Assembly (NCBI RefSeq): GCF_005503015.1
Contig: NZ_SCOL01000001.1
Location: 124,001 to 188,000 of the forward strand
Reading direction: 5' to 3'
DNA from: Bacillus sp. E(2018)
Lineage (GTDB): Bacteria; Bacillota; Bacilli; Bacillales; Fictibacillaceae
DNA: 64,000 nt
Below are positions 1-7,775 of this stretch, piece after piece; the stretch's first letter is position 1; the number at the start of each line of letters is the position of its first letter. A model generated the notes under the pieces. It had not been told where the DNA came from, did not search any database, and saw only the letters and a program-made list of their open reading frames with translations. The translations under genes and the position numbers were made by a program.

Positions 1-1
1 T

Positions 2-604
2 ATTGGTAAAATGACATGCAATATACTAGCTGATCAAGAACACTCTATAAAAGCGATGGTACGAAAGGAAGAACAGCAGAATCATTTTCTGCATGAGAAC
101 ATTCATGCCGTTATAGGTGATTTGGAACAGGATTTCGAACATGTATTTGAAGGGATTGAAGCTGTTATCTTCACAGCTGGTTCTGGTGGCCATACAGGAC
201 CAGAGAAAACAGATGCTGTAGATTATGAAGGAGCGGTAAAGTCCATACAATTAGCACAAAAACATAAGGTGAAACAATTCATTCTTGTAAGTTCAGTGGG
301 TGCTGACACTCCTGAAAAGGGACCAGAAGGACTTCAACATTATTTAGAAGCAAAAGGAAAAGCCGATCAAGAATTGATAAACAGCTCTTTAAATTATACG
401 ATTCTTCGTCCAGGTGCGCTGACCGACGAAGATGGAATGGGCATGATCCAAGCGAAAGAAAAATTGAACGAGCGCGGATCTATTCCCCGAGCAGATGTGG
501 CAAGAACACTTGCAGCATGTCTAGGAAATGAAAACGTAAGCCATAAAGTTTTTGAACTGATTGAAGGAGAAGTACCTATTCAAACGGCTCTTGAAAATCT
601 GTAA
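2..604 (+). CDS. NAD(P)-binding atypical SDR reductase, YhfK-like (5' partial)
   Basis: This is the C-terminal part of an NAD(P)-binding Rossmann protein of the atypical short-chain dehydrogenase class. The frame is open to the left edge, so the N-terminal GxxGxxG loop is cut off; the first codons read I-G-K-M, as expected just after that loop. Visible family landmarks are AAGSGG-like FTAGSGGHTGPEKT, the strand FILVSSVGAD, and YTILRPGALT. They resemble B. subtilis YhfK from memory. The substrate is unknown. The ATG at 11 is probably internal. The gene ends 30 bases before a hairpin that leads into cse60. Confidence 0.85.
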   Translation: MGKMTCNILADQEHSIKAMVRKEEQQNHFLHENIHAVIGDLEQDFEHVFEGIEAVIFTAGSGGHTGPEKTDAVDYEGAVKSIQLAQKHKVKQFILVSSVGADTPEKGPEGLQHYLEAKGKADQELINSSLNYTILRPGALTDEDGMGMIQAKEKLNERGSIPRADVARTLAACLGNENVSHKVFELIEGEVPIQTALENL

Positions 605-634
605 GACAAAACTAGTCAAAACTTAACAAAGGAT

Positions 635-690
635 AAGCATCCCCAAAGGCCGAAGAACTAACAGAACTTCCGCTGAAAGGGGATGCTTTT
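635..690 (+). terminator. Terminator-like hairpin that also encloses the cse60 ribosome-binding site
   Basis: AAGCATCCCC (635-644) pairs perfectly with GGGGATGCTT (679-688), followed by a short T run. An inner, imperfect stem (GAAG with CTTC) fills the loop. It can end transcription of the upstream reductase. The 3' arm contains AAAGGGG, the only ribosome-binding site for cse60, so the same stem would hide that site in a read-through transcript. Confidence 0.6.
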
Positions 691-691
691 T

Positions 692-895
692 ATGATACAA
701 GTAAAAATCTTCGATGAAGATCATGAAGAGGATTTAGAAATAGCTATAAATGAGTTTCTGAGTATACTTCCTCCTGAGAATGTTGTGGATATTAAGTATC
801 AGATTGCTGTATGTGATAATGTGCACTCAGAGGACGATACGATGTTTTCTTTTTCAGCGATGATTATGTATAAAAAAAGTGTATCATCTAAATAA
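692..895 (+). CDS. cse60: Sporulation protein Cse60
   Basis: This is a 67-residue acidic protein starting MIQVKIFDEDHEED, which matches the small sporulation protein Cse60 (DUF2758). In B. subtilis that gene belongs to the mother-cell sigma-E regulon; its molecular role is not known. I prefer the ATG at 692 over the one at 683 because AAAGGGG at 676-682 is 9 bases upstream of 692 and overlaps 683. The ribosome-binding site lies inside a hairpin. A bidirectional terminator follows directly, shared with the convergent ytfP. Confidence 0.75.
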   Translation: MIQVKIFDEDHEEDLEIAINEFLSILPPENVVDIKYQIAVCDNVHSEDDTMFSFSAMIMYKKSVSSK

Positions 896-934
896 AGAAG
901 AGTGGCAACCATTAAGCGGGTTGCCACTCTTCTT
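895..934. terminator. Bidirectional terminator between cse60 and ytfP
   Basis: A perfect 16-bp stem (AAGAAGAGTGGCAACC at 895-910 with its complement at 919-934) lies between two convergent genes. The A/T-rich stem ends can act as U-tracts in both directions. Confidence 0.85.
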
Positions 935-940
935 ATAGCT

Positions 941-2203
941 TTAACTCAATGCATGGTATGCTGCATTCGTTCCTGCAATATTTCCTGTTACAAAGGCAAC
1001 GGTAATATTATAACCACCAGTGTATCCGTGAAGATCTAAGATTTCGCCACAGAAAAATAGGCCTTCTTGTTTCTTGGATGCCATAGTTTGAGGTGCGATC
1101 TCTTTAACTGAAACGCCGCCTCCAGTAACAAAAGCTTTTTCAATCGATAATGTACCGTTGACAGAAAAAGAGAAACCTTTCATTTGTGCAACAAGCTGAC
1201 GAAGTGCTTGTTTGGATACTTGATCAGCAATCGACTCACCATCAATCTCTGCGCGTTCAATTAGAAAATGAAGGAACTTTTCTGGAAGCAGTCCTTTGAG
1301 TACATTTTTAAATGCTTTCTTAGGGTCAGCATCTATTTTTTTCTGTAGGGAAGTAAGTAAAGTATCTTCATTTTCATCTGGAAAAGAATCAATTCTCATC
1401 TCGATCGATGATACATCGAACTTCTTCAACGCTTTGACTACATATTGGCTGCATCTTAAAGCGGCTGGTCCGGATACTCCAAAATGAGTAAAAATCATGT
1501 CCATCTGATGGGCTTTGATCAACTTGCCTTTTGGATTCCATACAGAGAGTGCAACGTTTCTTAACGATATACCCTGCAACGTTTTATTTTTGATGAATGG
1601 TTCATTTGAAGTGATGGGAACCTCAGTTGGATAGAGTTCTGTGATCGTGTGCCCCGCCTTTTTTGCCCATGCATAACCATCACCTGTGGAGCCTGTATGT
1701 GGAACAGATTTACCTCCTACAGCGATTACGATTGATTTTGTTTGAATTACTTCTCCGTTATTCAGGATAATCTCATGAATATCTTCACCATATTGTATCG
1801 TTTTTACAGGAGTGTTCGTTCGGATCGTAACACCAAGCTGCTTTATTTTTTGAAGAAGAGCAGTCACAACATCAGTCGCTTTATTAGTAACAGGAAACAT
1901 GCGTCCATGGTCTTCTTCTTTTAATTGAATGCCCAGCCCTTCGAAGAATTGAATGATATCTTCGTTGTTAAAAACAGAAAAGGCGCTGTATAAAAAACGT
2001 CCGTTGCCTGGAATATGTTTGATAATTTCTTCAACAGGCAGACGGTTTGTGACGTTACATCGCCCGCCACCTGAAATAGCAAGTTTACGACCTAGTTTTT
2101 CTCCTTTATCGATTAATAGTACACGTGCACCATTCGTAGCAGCACCTACACTCGCCATGAGGCCAGAAGGTCCACCGCCGATTACTATACAATCATAAAT
2201 CAT
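941..2203 (-). CDS. ytfP: NAD(P)/FAD-dependent oxidoreductase, HI0933 family (YtfP)
   Basis: This 420-residue flavoprotein of the HI0933/BaiN family has unknown physiological substrate. The N-terminal dinucleotide-binding motif [12 protein letters not shown] is at residues 7-18, followed by the family signature [16 protein letters not shown] near residues 38-53. The C-terminal FAD contact FVTGGGVSV and the GYTGGYN segment are present. Length is normal for the family. The ribosome-binding site is weak, so the start is less certain than the rest. It is divergent from murJ, as ytfP and ytgP are neighbours in B. subtilis. Confidence 0.88.
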   Translation of the reverse strand: MIYDCIVIGGGPSGLMASVGAATNGARVLLIDKGEKLGRKLAISGGGRCNVTNRLPVEEIIKHIPGNGRFLYSAFSVFNNEDIIQFFEGLGIQLKEEDHGRMFPVTNKATDVVTALLQKIKQLGVTIRTNTPVKTIQYGEDIHEIILNNGEVIQTKSIVIAVGGKSVPHTGSTGDGYAWAKKAGHTITELYPTEVPITSNEPFIKNKTLQGISLRNVALSVWNPKGKLIKAHQMDMIFTHFGVSGPAALRCSQYVVKALKKFDVSSIEMRIDSFPDENEDTLLTSLQKKIDADPKKAFKNVLKGLLPEKFLHFLIERAEIDGESIADQVSKQALRQLVAQMKGFSFSVNGTLSIEKAFVTGGGVSVKEIAPQTMASKKQEGLFFCGEILDLHGYTGGYNITVAFVTGNIAGTNAAYHALS

Positions 2204-2388
2204 ACAATCCCAACTTTCTTATACGTTCAATAAAAATCATTTCATACAATAGCATAGCTTAAACAAAAAGACTATAAGTTTCATAATCCTTACTTTTTTT
2301 GCAAAAAGTTAAAGTAGGTTACATCCGCTTTTAATGTGATACAATATCAATAATGTTTTTTAGGATTATTAGTAGGAGCTGAAAATAG

Positions 2389-3993
2389 TTGTCTCGATTA
2401 CTTCGTGGAACATTGATCTTATCCGCTGCGACGTTTTTCTCAAAATTTATCGGATTGATCTTTGTCATTCCATTTACAAATCTAGTAGAAGAACAAGGTA
2501 TGGCTCTATACGGCTATGCTTACATTCCATATACCATATTACTTAGTATTTCCACAATGGGAGTTCCGCTTGCTGTTTCTAAATTTGTTTCTAAATATAA
2601 TGCATTAGGAGATTATGCAGCAGGCAGGAAATTGCTGAAATCTGGTCTTCTCGTCATGACGCTGACAGGAACTCTAGCTTTTGTCATACTGTATATGTTA
2701 GCACCTATACTTGCTCATCAAATTATCGATGAAAAAGGCGGACAAGGAAACAGCATCGAAGACATTACATTAGTTATTCGAATGGTAAGTACGGCTCTAA
2801 TCGTAGTACCTTCCATGAGTTTGATTCGTGGATATTTCCAAGGATTTCAATCTATGGGACCAACAGCGGTGTCACAAGTCATTGAACAGTTCGTTCGAAT
2901 AGTGTTTATTCTTGTTGGAAGTTTCGTTGTAATTAATCTAATGAACGGTGAGATTACGACTGCGGTCGCGCTTTCTACATTTGCAGCTACGCTAGGAGCA
3001 ATTGCAGGCTTGGCCGTTCTTATCTGGTATTGGATCAAAAGAAAACCGCATCTGGACAAGATGTATGCAGAAAGTAAACCTGTTGCAGATATTTCGTTAA
3101 AAGATATTTATAAGGAAACGATCAAGTATGCGATTCCTTTTGTAGCTGTCGGTCTAGCTATTCCGCTCTATCAGATGGTTGATCAGTTTACGATCGTAAA
3201 TACGCTGAAAGATCTTGATTACACTTTAGATGAAGCAGAATCTGTATTCGCCATCATCACTCAGATCGCGCATAAGCTTGTTATGATTCCAGTATCATTA
3301 GCAACTGCTCTTGCACTAACCTTAATACCTGTTATAACGAAGTCTTTTACTCAAAACGACGATGAAATTCTTCATAAGCAGATTACGCAAACGTTTCAAA
3401 TGGTGCTGTTCTTAACTGCACCAGCAGCGATTGGGCTAACAGTTCTGGCATACCCTGCATATGGTGCTCTCTTTGGTTTATCATCAATGGAGACCGGTGG
3501 TTATTACCTTCAATGGTACGCACCGACAGCGTTATGGTTTGCGATGTTTACCGTTACAGCAGCCATTCTGCAAGGACTTAATCAGCAACGGTATGCGTTT
3601 ATCAGTTTATCAGCTGGCTTCTTAGCAAAACTAATTTTGAACAAGCCTTTGTTATTGTTATTCGGTGGGACTGGCTCTGTCATTGCGACAGACATCGGAT
3701 ATACCCTTTCGATCTTGTTTAATCTGTATATCATAAAAAAATACAGCGGCTTCTCCTTTAAATGGGTATATCGAAGAACCGTTCTGATTACGTTGTTTTG
3801 TGCAGCGATGGCTGTTACCGTTATGATCGTATCAGCACTTTTAGGTGAGACAGAAACAAGACTCGATACAATCATTAAATTAACGGTAGGAATTCTCACT
3901 GGGGGAGCGGTGTATGTATTCTTAAGTCATCGATCAGGATTATTAAATATCATACTAGGTGATCGCATTCCTTTTTTGAAACGCAGAAAATAA
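2389..3993 (+). CDS. murJ: Lipid II flippase MurJ (YtgP)
   Basis: This 534-residue polytopic membrane protein belongs to the MVF/polysaccharide-exporter group and is the counterpart of B. subtilis YtgP, a MurJ that flips lipid II across the membrane for peptidoglycan synthesis. I count about 14 hydrophobic segments, starting with LLRGTLILSAATFFSKFIGL, where basic residues precede the first helix. Translation starts at a TTG with AGGAGCT 8 bases upstream. A promoter-like pair (GTTACA, 16-base spacer, TACAAT) lies just upstream. It ends in a shared terminator facing the DUF6884 gene. Confidence 0.9.
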   Translation: MSRLLRGTLILSAATFFSKFIGLIFVIPFTNLVEEQGMALYGYAYIPYTILLSISTMGVPLAVSKFVSKYNALGDYAAGRKLLKSGLLVMTLTGTLAFVILYMLAPILAHQIIDEKGGQGNSIEDITLVIRMVSTALIVVPSMSLIRGYFQGFQSMGPTAVSQVIEQFVRIVFILVGSFVVINLMNGEITTAVALSTFAATLGAIAGLAVLIWYWIKRKPHLDKMYAESKPVADISLKDIYKETIKYAIPFVAVGLAIPLYQMVDQFTIVNTLKDLDYTLDEAESVFAIITQIAHKLVMIPVSLATALALTLIPVITKSFTQNDDEILHKQITQTFQMVLFLTAPAAIGLTVLAYPAYGALFGLSSMETGGYYLQWYAPTALWFAMFTVTAAILQGLNQQRYAFISLSAGFLAKLILNKPLLLLFGGTGSVIATDIGYTLSILFNLYIIKKYSGFSFKWVYRRTVLITLFCAAMAVTVMIVSALLGETETRLDTIIKLTVGILTGGAVYVFLSHRSGLLNIILGDRIPFLKRRK

Positions 3994-4004
3994 GTAGTAA
4001 AAGA

Positions 4005-4036
4005 AAAAAGAAGGCTGAATAAATAGCCTTCTTTTT
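4005..4036. terminator. Bidirectional terminator after murJ
   Basis: AAAAAGAAGGCT at 4005-4016 pairs with AGCCTTCTTTTT at 4025-4036 around an 8-base loop. It sits between convergent murJ and the DUF6884 gene and has A/T tracts on both sides. Confidence 0.85.
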
Positions 4037-4045
4037 CTGCGGTAT

Positions 4046-4480
4046 TTATTTTTCACCTTGATTCTGTTCATCATACCACTTAAGTTGATTACCAATGCTG
4101 TAACCTTCGAGAGGAACTTCAAATTGAAATCCAGCTCTTTCAAGCGCGGGCTGTAAGAATTCTCTGTATACCCAGCCTCCATGAATATAAATCTTACATT
4201 GAGAAGGCTTGATGTTTTGTTCTAGGTCTTGTATCACGTGGTGAGCCCATTCCCGTTTTTCAGATGTCGAAAAATTTTTGATAGAAACATTATACGGTTC
4301 AATGTATTGGTCTTTCGTTATTAGTCCTTCTTTTGCACTAAAAAAGTAAAAATCATCATAATGGTTTTGTGCGTATTGAACAGACTTAACGAATAAGGGA
4401 CTTATGTATAAATCTATAGCTGCAGAAGGGGTAGAAGCTTTTTTTCGAGCAGTTGCTAGAAGACCTATTTTCCTTTTCAT
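4046..4480 (-). CDS. DUF6884-type hypothetical protein
   Basis: A 144-residue soluble protein. The spacing of LLATARKKA, AIDLYISPLF, FYFFSAKEGLI, IEPYNVSIKNF, REWAHHVI and IHGGWVYREFL matches my recollection of the DUF6884 family, which includes a D-LYxSxLF core and an SAKxGL loop. No biochemical role is established that I can name. The start has AGGAGG 7-8 bases upstream. It stands alone, convergent with murJ and divergent from ytzG. Confidence 0.7.
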   Translation of the reverse strand: MKRKIGLLATARKKASTPSAAIDLYISPLFVKSVQYAQNHYDDFYFFSAKEGLITKDQYIEPYNVSIKNFSTSEKREWAHHVIQDLEQNIKPSQCKIYIHGGWVYREFLQPALERAGFQFEVPLEGYSIGNQLKWYDEQNQGEK

Positions 4481-4582
4481 TCCAATTCCTCCTATAGTAC
4501 TAAATTACCCCGTTTCTTCAAAAATCAATCAATTTTTTACAATAATATAGGAAAAAAAGATCATTCATTCAGGAGGTTTCAT

Positions 4583-5311
4583 ATGAGAATTGACAAATGG
4601 TTATCAAACACAGGCTATGGAAGTAGAAAAGAAGTGAAGCAATTATTAAAATCAGGTGCTGTTACGTTGAACGGTGAGGTTATTAAAGATGCTAAGACAC
4701 AAGCAGATCCTGATCAGGACAACGTTATGGTTCATGGAGAAGAAGCCGTTTATAAAGAGTTTATCTATCTGATGATGAACAAGCCTCAAGGAGTAATTTC
4801 AGCGACTGAAGACTCTAGGCATGAGACGGTGATTGATCTGCTTTATATGGAAGATCAAAACTTCGAACCATTTCCTGTTGGGAGATTAGACATTGATACA
4901 GAAGGTTTGTTGATTTTAACGAATGATGGCCAACTGTCACATTCTTTGTTATCACCTAAAAAACATGTCCCTAAGACGTATTACGCAAAAATAAATGGAT
5001 CGATTCCAGAGAATGCGTTTGAAGAATTTAAAGAAGGTGTCGTCTTAGATGATGGGTATAAAACAAAGCCTGCTTTCTTAAATATCCTAACAAATGATGA
5101 TAAAGAATCAGAGATTGAGCTAACCATCACCGAAGGAAAATTTCATCAAGTGAAAAGGATGTTTGAAGCCATAGGGAGAAAGGTGGTTTTCTTAAAAAGA
5201 ATTCAGATGGGTCAACTCAAGCTTGATGAATCGCTTGAGTTAGGAATGTATCGAGAGCTTGCTGAAGAAGAACTATCTTTGCTTTCTTTAAAAGAGGATG
5301 TTTTTGAATAA
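4583..5311 (+). CDS. ytzG: 16S rRNA pseudouridine synthase, RsuA/RluB family (YtzG)
   Basis: Converts a uridine in small-subunit rRNA to pseudouridine. The 242-residue protein has an N-terminal S4 RNA-binding domain (MRIDKWLSNTGYGSRKEVKQ, residues 1-60) and a catalytic domain with the signature GRLDIDTEGLLILTNDG, where the Asp of GRLD is the expected nucleophile. The motif FHQVKRMFEAIG near the C-terminus is also typical. AGGAGG lies 7 bases before the ATG. The target position (U516 in E. coli RsuA) is inferred from the family only. Confidence 0.9.
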   Translation: MRIDKWLSNTGYGSRKEVKQLLKSGAVTLNGEVIKDAKTQADPDQDNVMVHGEEAVYKEFIYLMMNKPQGVISATEDSRHETVIDLLYMEDQNFEPFPVGRLDIDTEGLLILTNDGQLSHSLLSPKKHVPKTYYAKINGSIPENAFEEFKEGVVLDDGYKTKPAFLNILTNDDKESEIELTITEGKFHQVKRMFEAIGRKVVFLKRIQMGQLKLDESLELGMYRELAEEELSLLSLKEDVFE

Positions 5312-5352
5312 TTTATAAGGGGTATCTTCCAATAAAAAGGAGTTGTATACCA

Positions 5353-5988
5353 ATGAAATTATCTGCGGAAAAGTTAATGGGTGCAAATGCTCAAAATCAT
5401 ACGATTTCGACTGAAGAAACAAAGCATAAGATCGACGACATTCTATTTAATATGTACGATCACCGTTTATGTTATTTTACGTATACCGTTGACAACGGAA
5501 TCAATCAGCGTGAAGAGATTCCCTCAGATAAGCATATGGAAACCGTTGTTGCTGCCACTTCAGGCATCGGTACACAACACACTCCGTTTACAGGAAGCTC
5601 AAACCTTGCTGCCAATCAGAACTATGGAAAAGAGACCTTTTTTATCCCTTGGCATCAAGTAAAGGAATTTGATGAAGAAAAACTCGTGTTTTCCGGAAAT
5701 GAATTACAAAGAGATGAACCCAAAGAATGTTATTCTTATATGGCTATAAAAGATTGGACTGTCATCGATCAAGATGGTGAAAAGATCGGAAAGATAAAAG
5801 ATCTAATTATTGATACAGATCGGCAGCAAGTTATTGGTTTCTCTCTTGCGGAAGGATTTTGGAAAAATTTATTCGGTCAGGATGATAAGTATATGCCTGT
5901 TTCAGGAGCGCCGAATTGGGAAAGCCGTGAATGGAACATTGAAAGAACTCCTGAACTTCTCTTAAGAGACAACAAGGATGAACTTTAA
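5353..5988 (+). CDS. Tandem PRC-barrel domain protein
   Basis: A 211-residue soluble protein with two PRC-barrel-like halves. The first ends at FFIPWHQVKEFDEEKLVF (about residues 95-113). The second begins at DWTVIDQDGEKIGKIKDLIIDTD (about 133-155) and includes QVIGFSLAEGFW. PRC barrels act as adaptor or RNA/protein-binding modules; no specific partner is visible. AAAAGGAG is 10 bases before the ATG. The gene follows ytzG closely (41 bases) with no terminator between, so the two are probably co-transcribed. Confidence 0.75.
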   Translation: MKLSAEKLMGANAQNHTISTEETKHKIDDILFNMYDHRLCYFTYTVDNGINQREEIPSDKHMETVVAATSGIGTQHTPFTGSSNLAANQNYGKETFFIPWHQVKEFDEEKLVFSGNELQRDEPKECYSYMAIKDWTVIDQDGEKIGKIKDLIIDTDRQQVIGFSLAEGFWKNLFGQDDKYMPVSGAPNWESREWNIERTPELLLRDNKDEL

Positions 5989-6013
5989 AATGAATTGTAA
6001 CAACAAAAAAAGT

Positions 6014-6035
6014 CCCCGCTAAGTAATTAGCGGGG
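6014..6035. terminator. Terminator between the PRC-barrel gene and ytzE
   Basis: Perfect 9-bp stem, CCCCGCTAA at 6014-6022 and TTAGCGGGG at 6027-6035, with a GTAA loop. The minus-strand side is followed by a strong T run (complement of the A tract at 6005-6011), so it mainly ends ytzE transcription. Confidence 0.9.
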
Positions 6036-6079
6036 ATTATTTAATGCAATATGCTTATCCGAAAATCTATTATATCTGT

Positions 6080-6298
6080 TTAAGATACTTTTACTTTTTT
6101 ACCTGTTGTTTCCCACATACCTCGGGCAGGACTTGTTACTAAATTGTTATAAGAGAGTACGTTAAGATCTCTCTGGATGGTACGCTGCGTAGTTCCAAAT
6201 TCTTCAACTAGTTCTCGTGTTGTTACAGTACCTTTCTTGCGAATAAACAAATACAGGGCTTTCACACGATTCAACATTCTGTCAGTTGAAGGACTCAA
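6080..6298 (-). CDS. ytzE: Small DeoR-type helix-turn-helix protein (YtzE)
   Basis: This 72-residue protein is essentially one DeoR/HTH_11 DNA-binding domain: KALYLFIRKKGTVTTRELVEEFG is followed by the recognition helix TTQRTIQRDLNVLSYNNLV. It lacks the sugar-sensing C-terminal domain of full DeoR regulators, and this matches B. subtilis YtzE. The start is a TTG, supported by AAGGAG 7-8 bases upstream. Its target is unknown. The RNA at 6413-6591 lies upstream in the same orientation and could be its leader. Confidence 0.85.
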   Translation of the reverse strand: MSPSTDRMLNRVKALYLFIRKKGTVTTRELVEEFGTTQRTIQRDLNVLSYNNLVTSPARGMWETTGKKVKVS

Positions 6299-6412
6299 AA
6301 AACCACTCCTTGTTATTTAGATAGTTGTTAACACACTATATGATACCAGTCTAAAGTTAATGAAATATGAACGTCGTATTACATTATTTTTAATTCTTAA
6401 GACCCATCCTTT

Positions 6413-6451
6413 TTATAAAAAAAAGCGAAGAATCCGTATCGGTTCTCCGCT
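6413..6451 (-). terminator. Intrinsic terminator of the minus-strand RNA
   Basis: A 12-13 bp stem (6424-6451, with two G-U pairs and a TAT loop) is followed on the minus strand by eight U residues. It points away from the K+ channel gene and lies about 115 bases upstream of ytzE. Confidence 0.85.
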
Positions 6452-6591
6452 GCGTCAGCCATTAGATGTAGTGATAACGTTCAAAAAGATGTCTGTGCGG
6501 CTAGGCAGCAAAACCTCATAACGAACATATGATCCTGAATATGAAGATATAGAGGAAAACTGTCAGTTAACCAACACTACACCTCCTATTT
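6413..6591 (-). ncRNA. Candidate structured small RNA or leader RNA, unassigned
   Basis: On the minus strand a strong promoter (6598-6625) would start transcription near 6591, and a strong terminator (6413-6451) ends it, giving about 175 nt. A 9-bp long-range helix joins GGUGUAGUG (6583-6575) with CACUACAUC (6473-6465), and a nested 6-bp helix joins AUGUUC (6528-6523) with GAACGU (6482-6477). An AGGAGGU at the 5' end has no useful ORF behind it: the possible GUG start gives four codons. An internal ATG would encode only a 15-residue peptide containing Cys-Cys. I do not recognise an Rfam family. It could be an independent sRNA or an attenuator for ytzE. Confidence 0.55.
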
Positions 6592-6597
6592 GGCACC

Positions 6598-6625
6598 ATT
6601 ATACACTATAATATATATTTGTCAA
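6598..6625 (-). promoter_or_regulatory. Sigma-A promoter for the minus-strand RNA
   Basis: Reading the minus strand, a perfect TTGACA (6625-6620) is followed by a 16-base A/T-rich spacer and a perfect TATAAT (6603-6598). Both hexamers match the consensus. Confidence 0.8.
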
Positions 6626-6724
6626 TATATCTTAATTCCTGAGAAAGCGAAACCATCTAACCATTTTAATGGGAATAAGGTACAATAAAAAGGTTATTAA
6701 AAATATTATGTTAGGAGCGATGAG

Positions 6725-7732
6725 GTGTATATTTTACAAAAACTGATGAATAGACTTATCGTTATAAATAAGTTTGGGATCTTTTCATTTACCTTTTTTA
6801 TCGTTATTTTTTCGTCAGTCGTTATGCATCTTTTAGAGCCAAAAACATTTCCAAACTGGTTTGACGCCCTATGGTATGTAATGACTACCGTTACCACGGT
6901 CGGTTATGGCGATTACTTTCCGGTAACCACAGCAGGAAGAATTTATGCGATCTTTATTTTTTTGATCGGTATCGGTATTGCTGGTCTGGCTATTGGGAAA
7001 CTGGTAGAGGCATTGGGAGCTCACCGTAAACGAAAGGAGGAAGGGAGATTGACTTTTAAAGGAAGAAATCATTTCGTAATTATAGGTTGGTCTGAGAAAG
7101 CAAAATATGCTGTTAGTGAAATCACAGAAACACATCCAAACTTAGAAGTCGTTCTTATTGATAATCTGTCTGTTACCCCCATCACCCATCAGAATGTTCA
7201 TTACATTCAAGGAGATCCATCAATAGAAGAAACGCTTGTACAAGCAAATTTAAAGGAAGCAAAATCTGTCCTAGTATTTTCAGATGATTCGATTCATGAT
7301 TCAGCTCTTGCTGACGGAAAGACTTTGTTGATCGTAACGTCAGTTGAACGGTTAACTCCTCACATACATAGTACGGTTGAAATCAAAAAAGAGGAACATA
7401 TTAAAAACTTTAGGCATGCTAAAGTAGATGAGTTTGTATTAAGTCATGAAACAGTTTCACGTATGGCTGTGAGATCCGCCTTTTCTAAAGGGATAACAGA
7501 AATATACACACAGCTTCTTTCTCATAAAGAAGGAGAAAATTTATTTGAAGTTCCGAAACAAGCGGAATGGGTAACTTACAAAGACGCTTTTGACAGCTTG
7601 TTGCAGCAAGGTGCTACATTAATAGCAGATGGCAACGACCTTTCGATAAATAAAAAATTGAACGAAACAATCTCTGAAGATGCACGTCTCTATATAATCT
7701 GCAGCAAAGATGTATACGAGTCGATCATATAG
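6725..7732 (+). CDS. Two-helix potassium channel with RCK/TrkA-N domain
   Basis: A 335-residue K+ channel subunit of the MthK/YugO kind. Helix 1 spans about residues 17-37, the selectivity filter TVGYGD is at 58-63, helix 2 spans about 72-96, and a cytosolic RCK domain starts near 114 (HFVIIGWSEKAKYAV). The Rossmann glycines are partly replaced, as in other YugO-like proteins. The start is a GTG with AGGAG 7 bases upstream; the ATG at 6720 is out of frame. It would act as a gated K+ pore in the cell membrane. The ligand cannot be read from the sequence. Confidence 0.88.
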   Translation: MYILQKLMNRLIVINKFGIFSFTFFIVIFSSVVMHLLEPKTFPNWFDALWYVMTTVTTVGYGDYFPVTTAGRIYAIFIFLIGIGIAGLAIGKLVEALGAHRKRKEEGRLTFKGRNHFVIIGWSEKAKYAVSEITETHPNLEVVLIDNLSVTPITHQNVHYIQGDPSIEETLVQANLKEAKSVLVFSDDSIHDSALADGKTLLIVTSVERLTPHIHSTVEIKKEEHIKNFRHAKVDEFVLSHETVSRMAVRSAFSKGITEIYTQLLSHKEGENLFEVPKQAEWVTYKDAFDSLLQQGATLIADGNDLSINKKLNETISEDARLYIICSKDVYESII

Positions 7733-7775
7733 GTATGACAAGCAAAGATTATGCAATCTAGAAAGGATGTATGTA

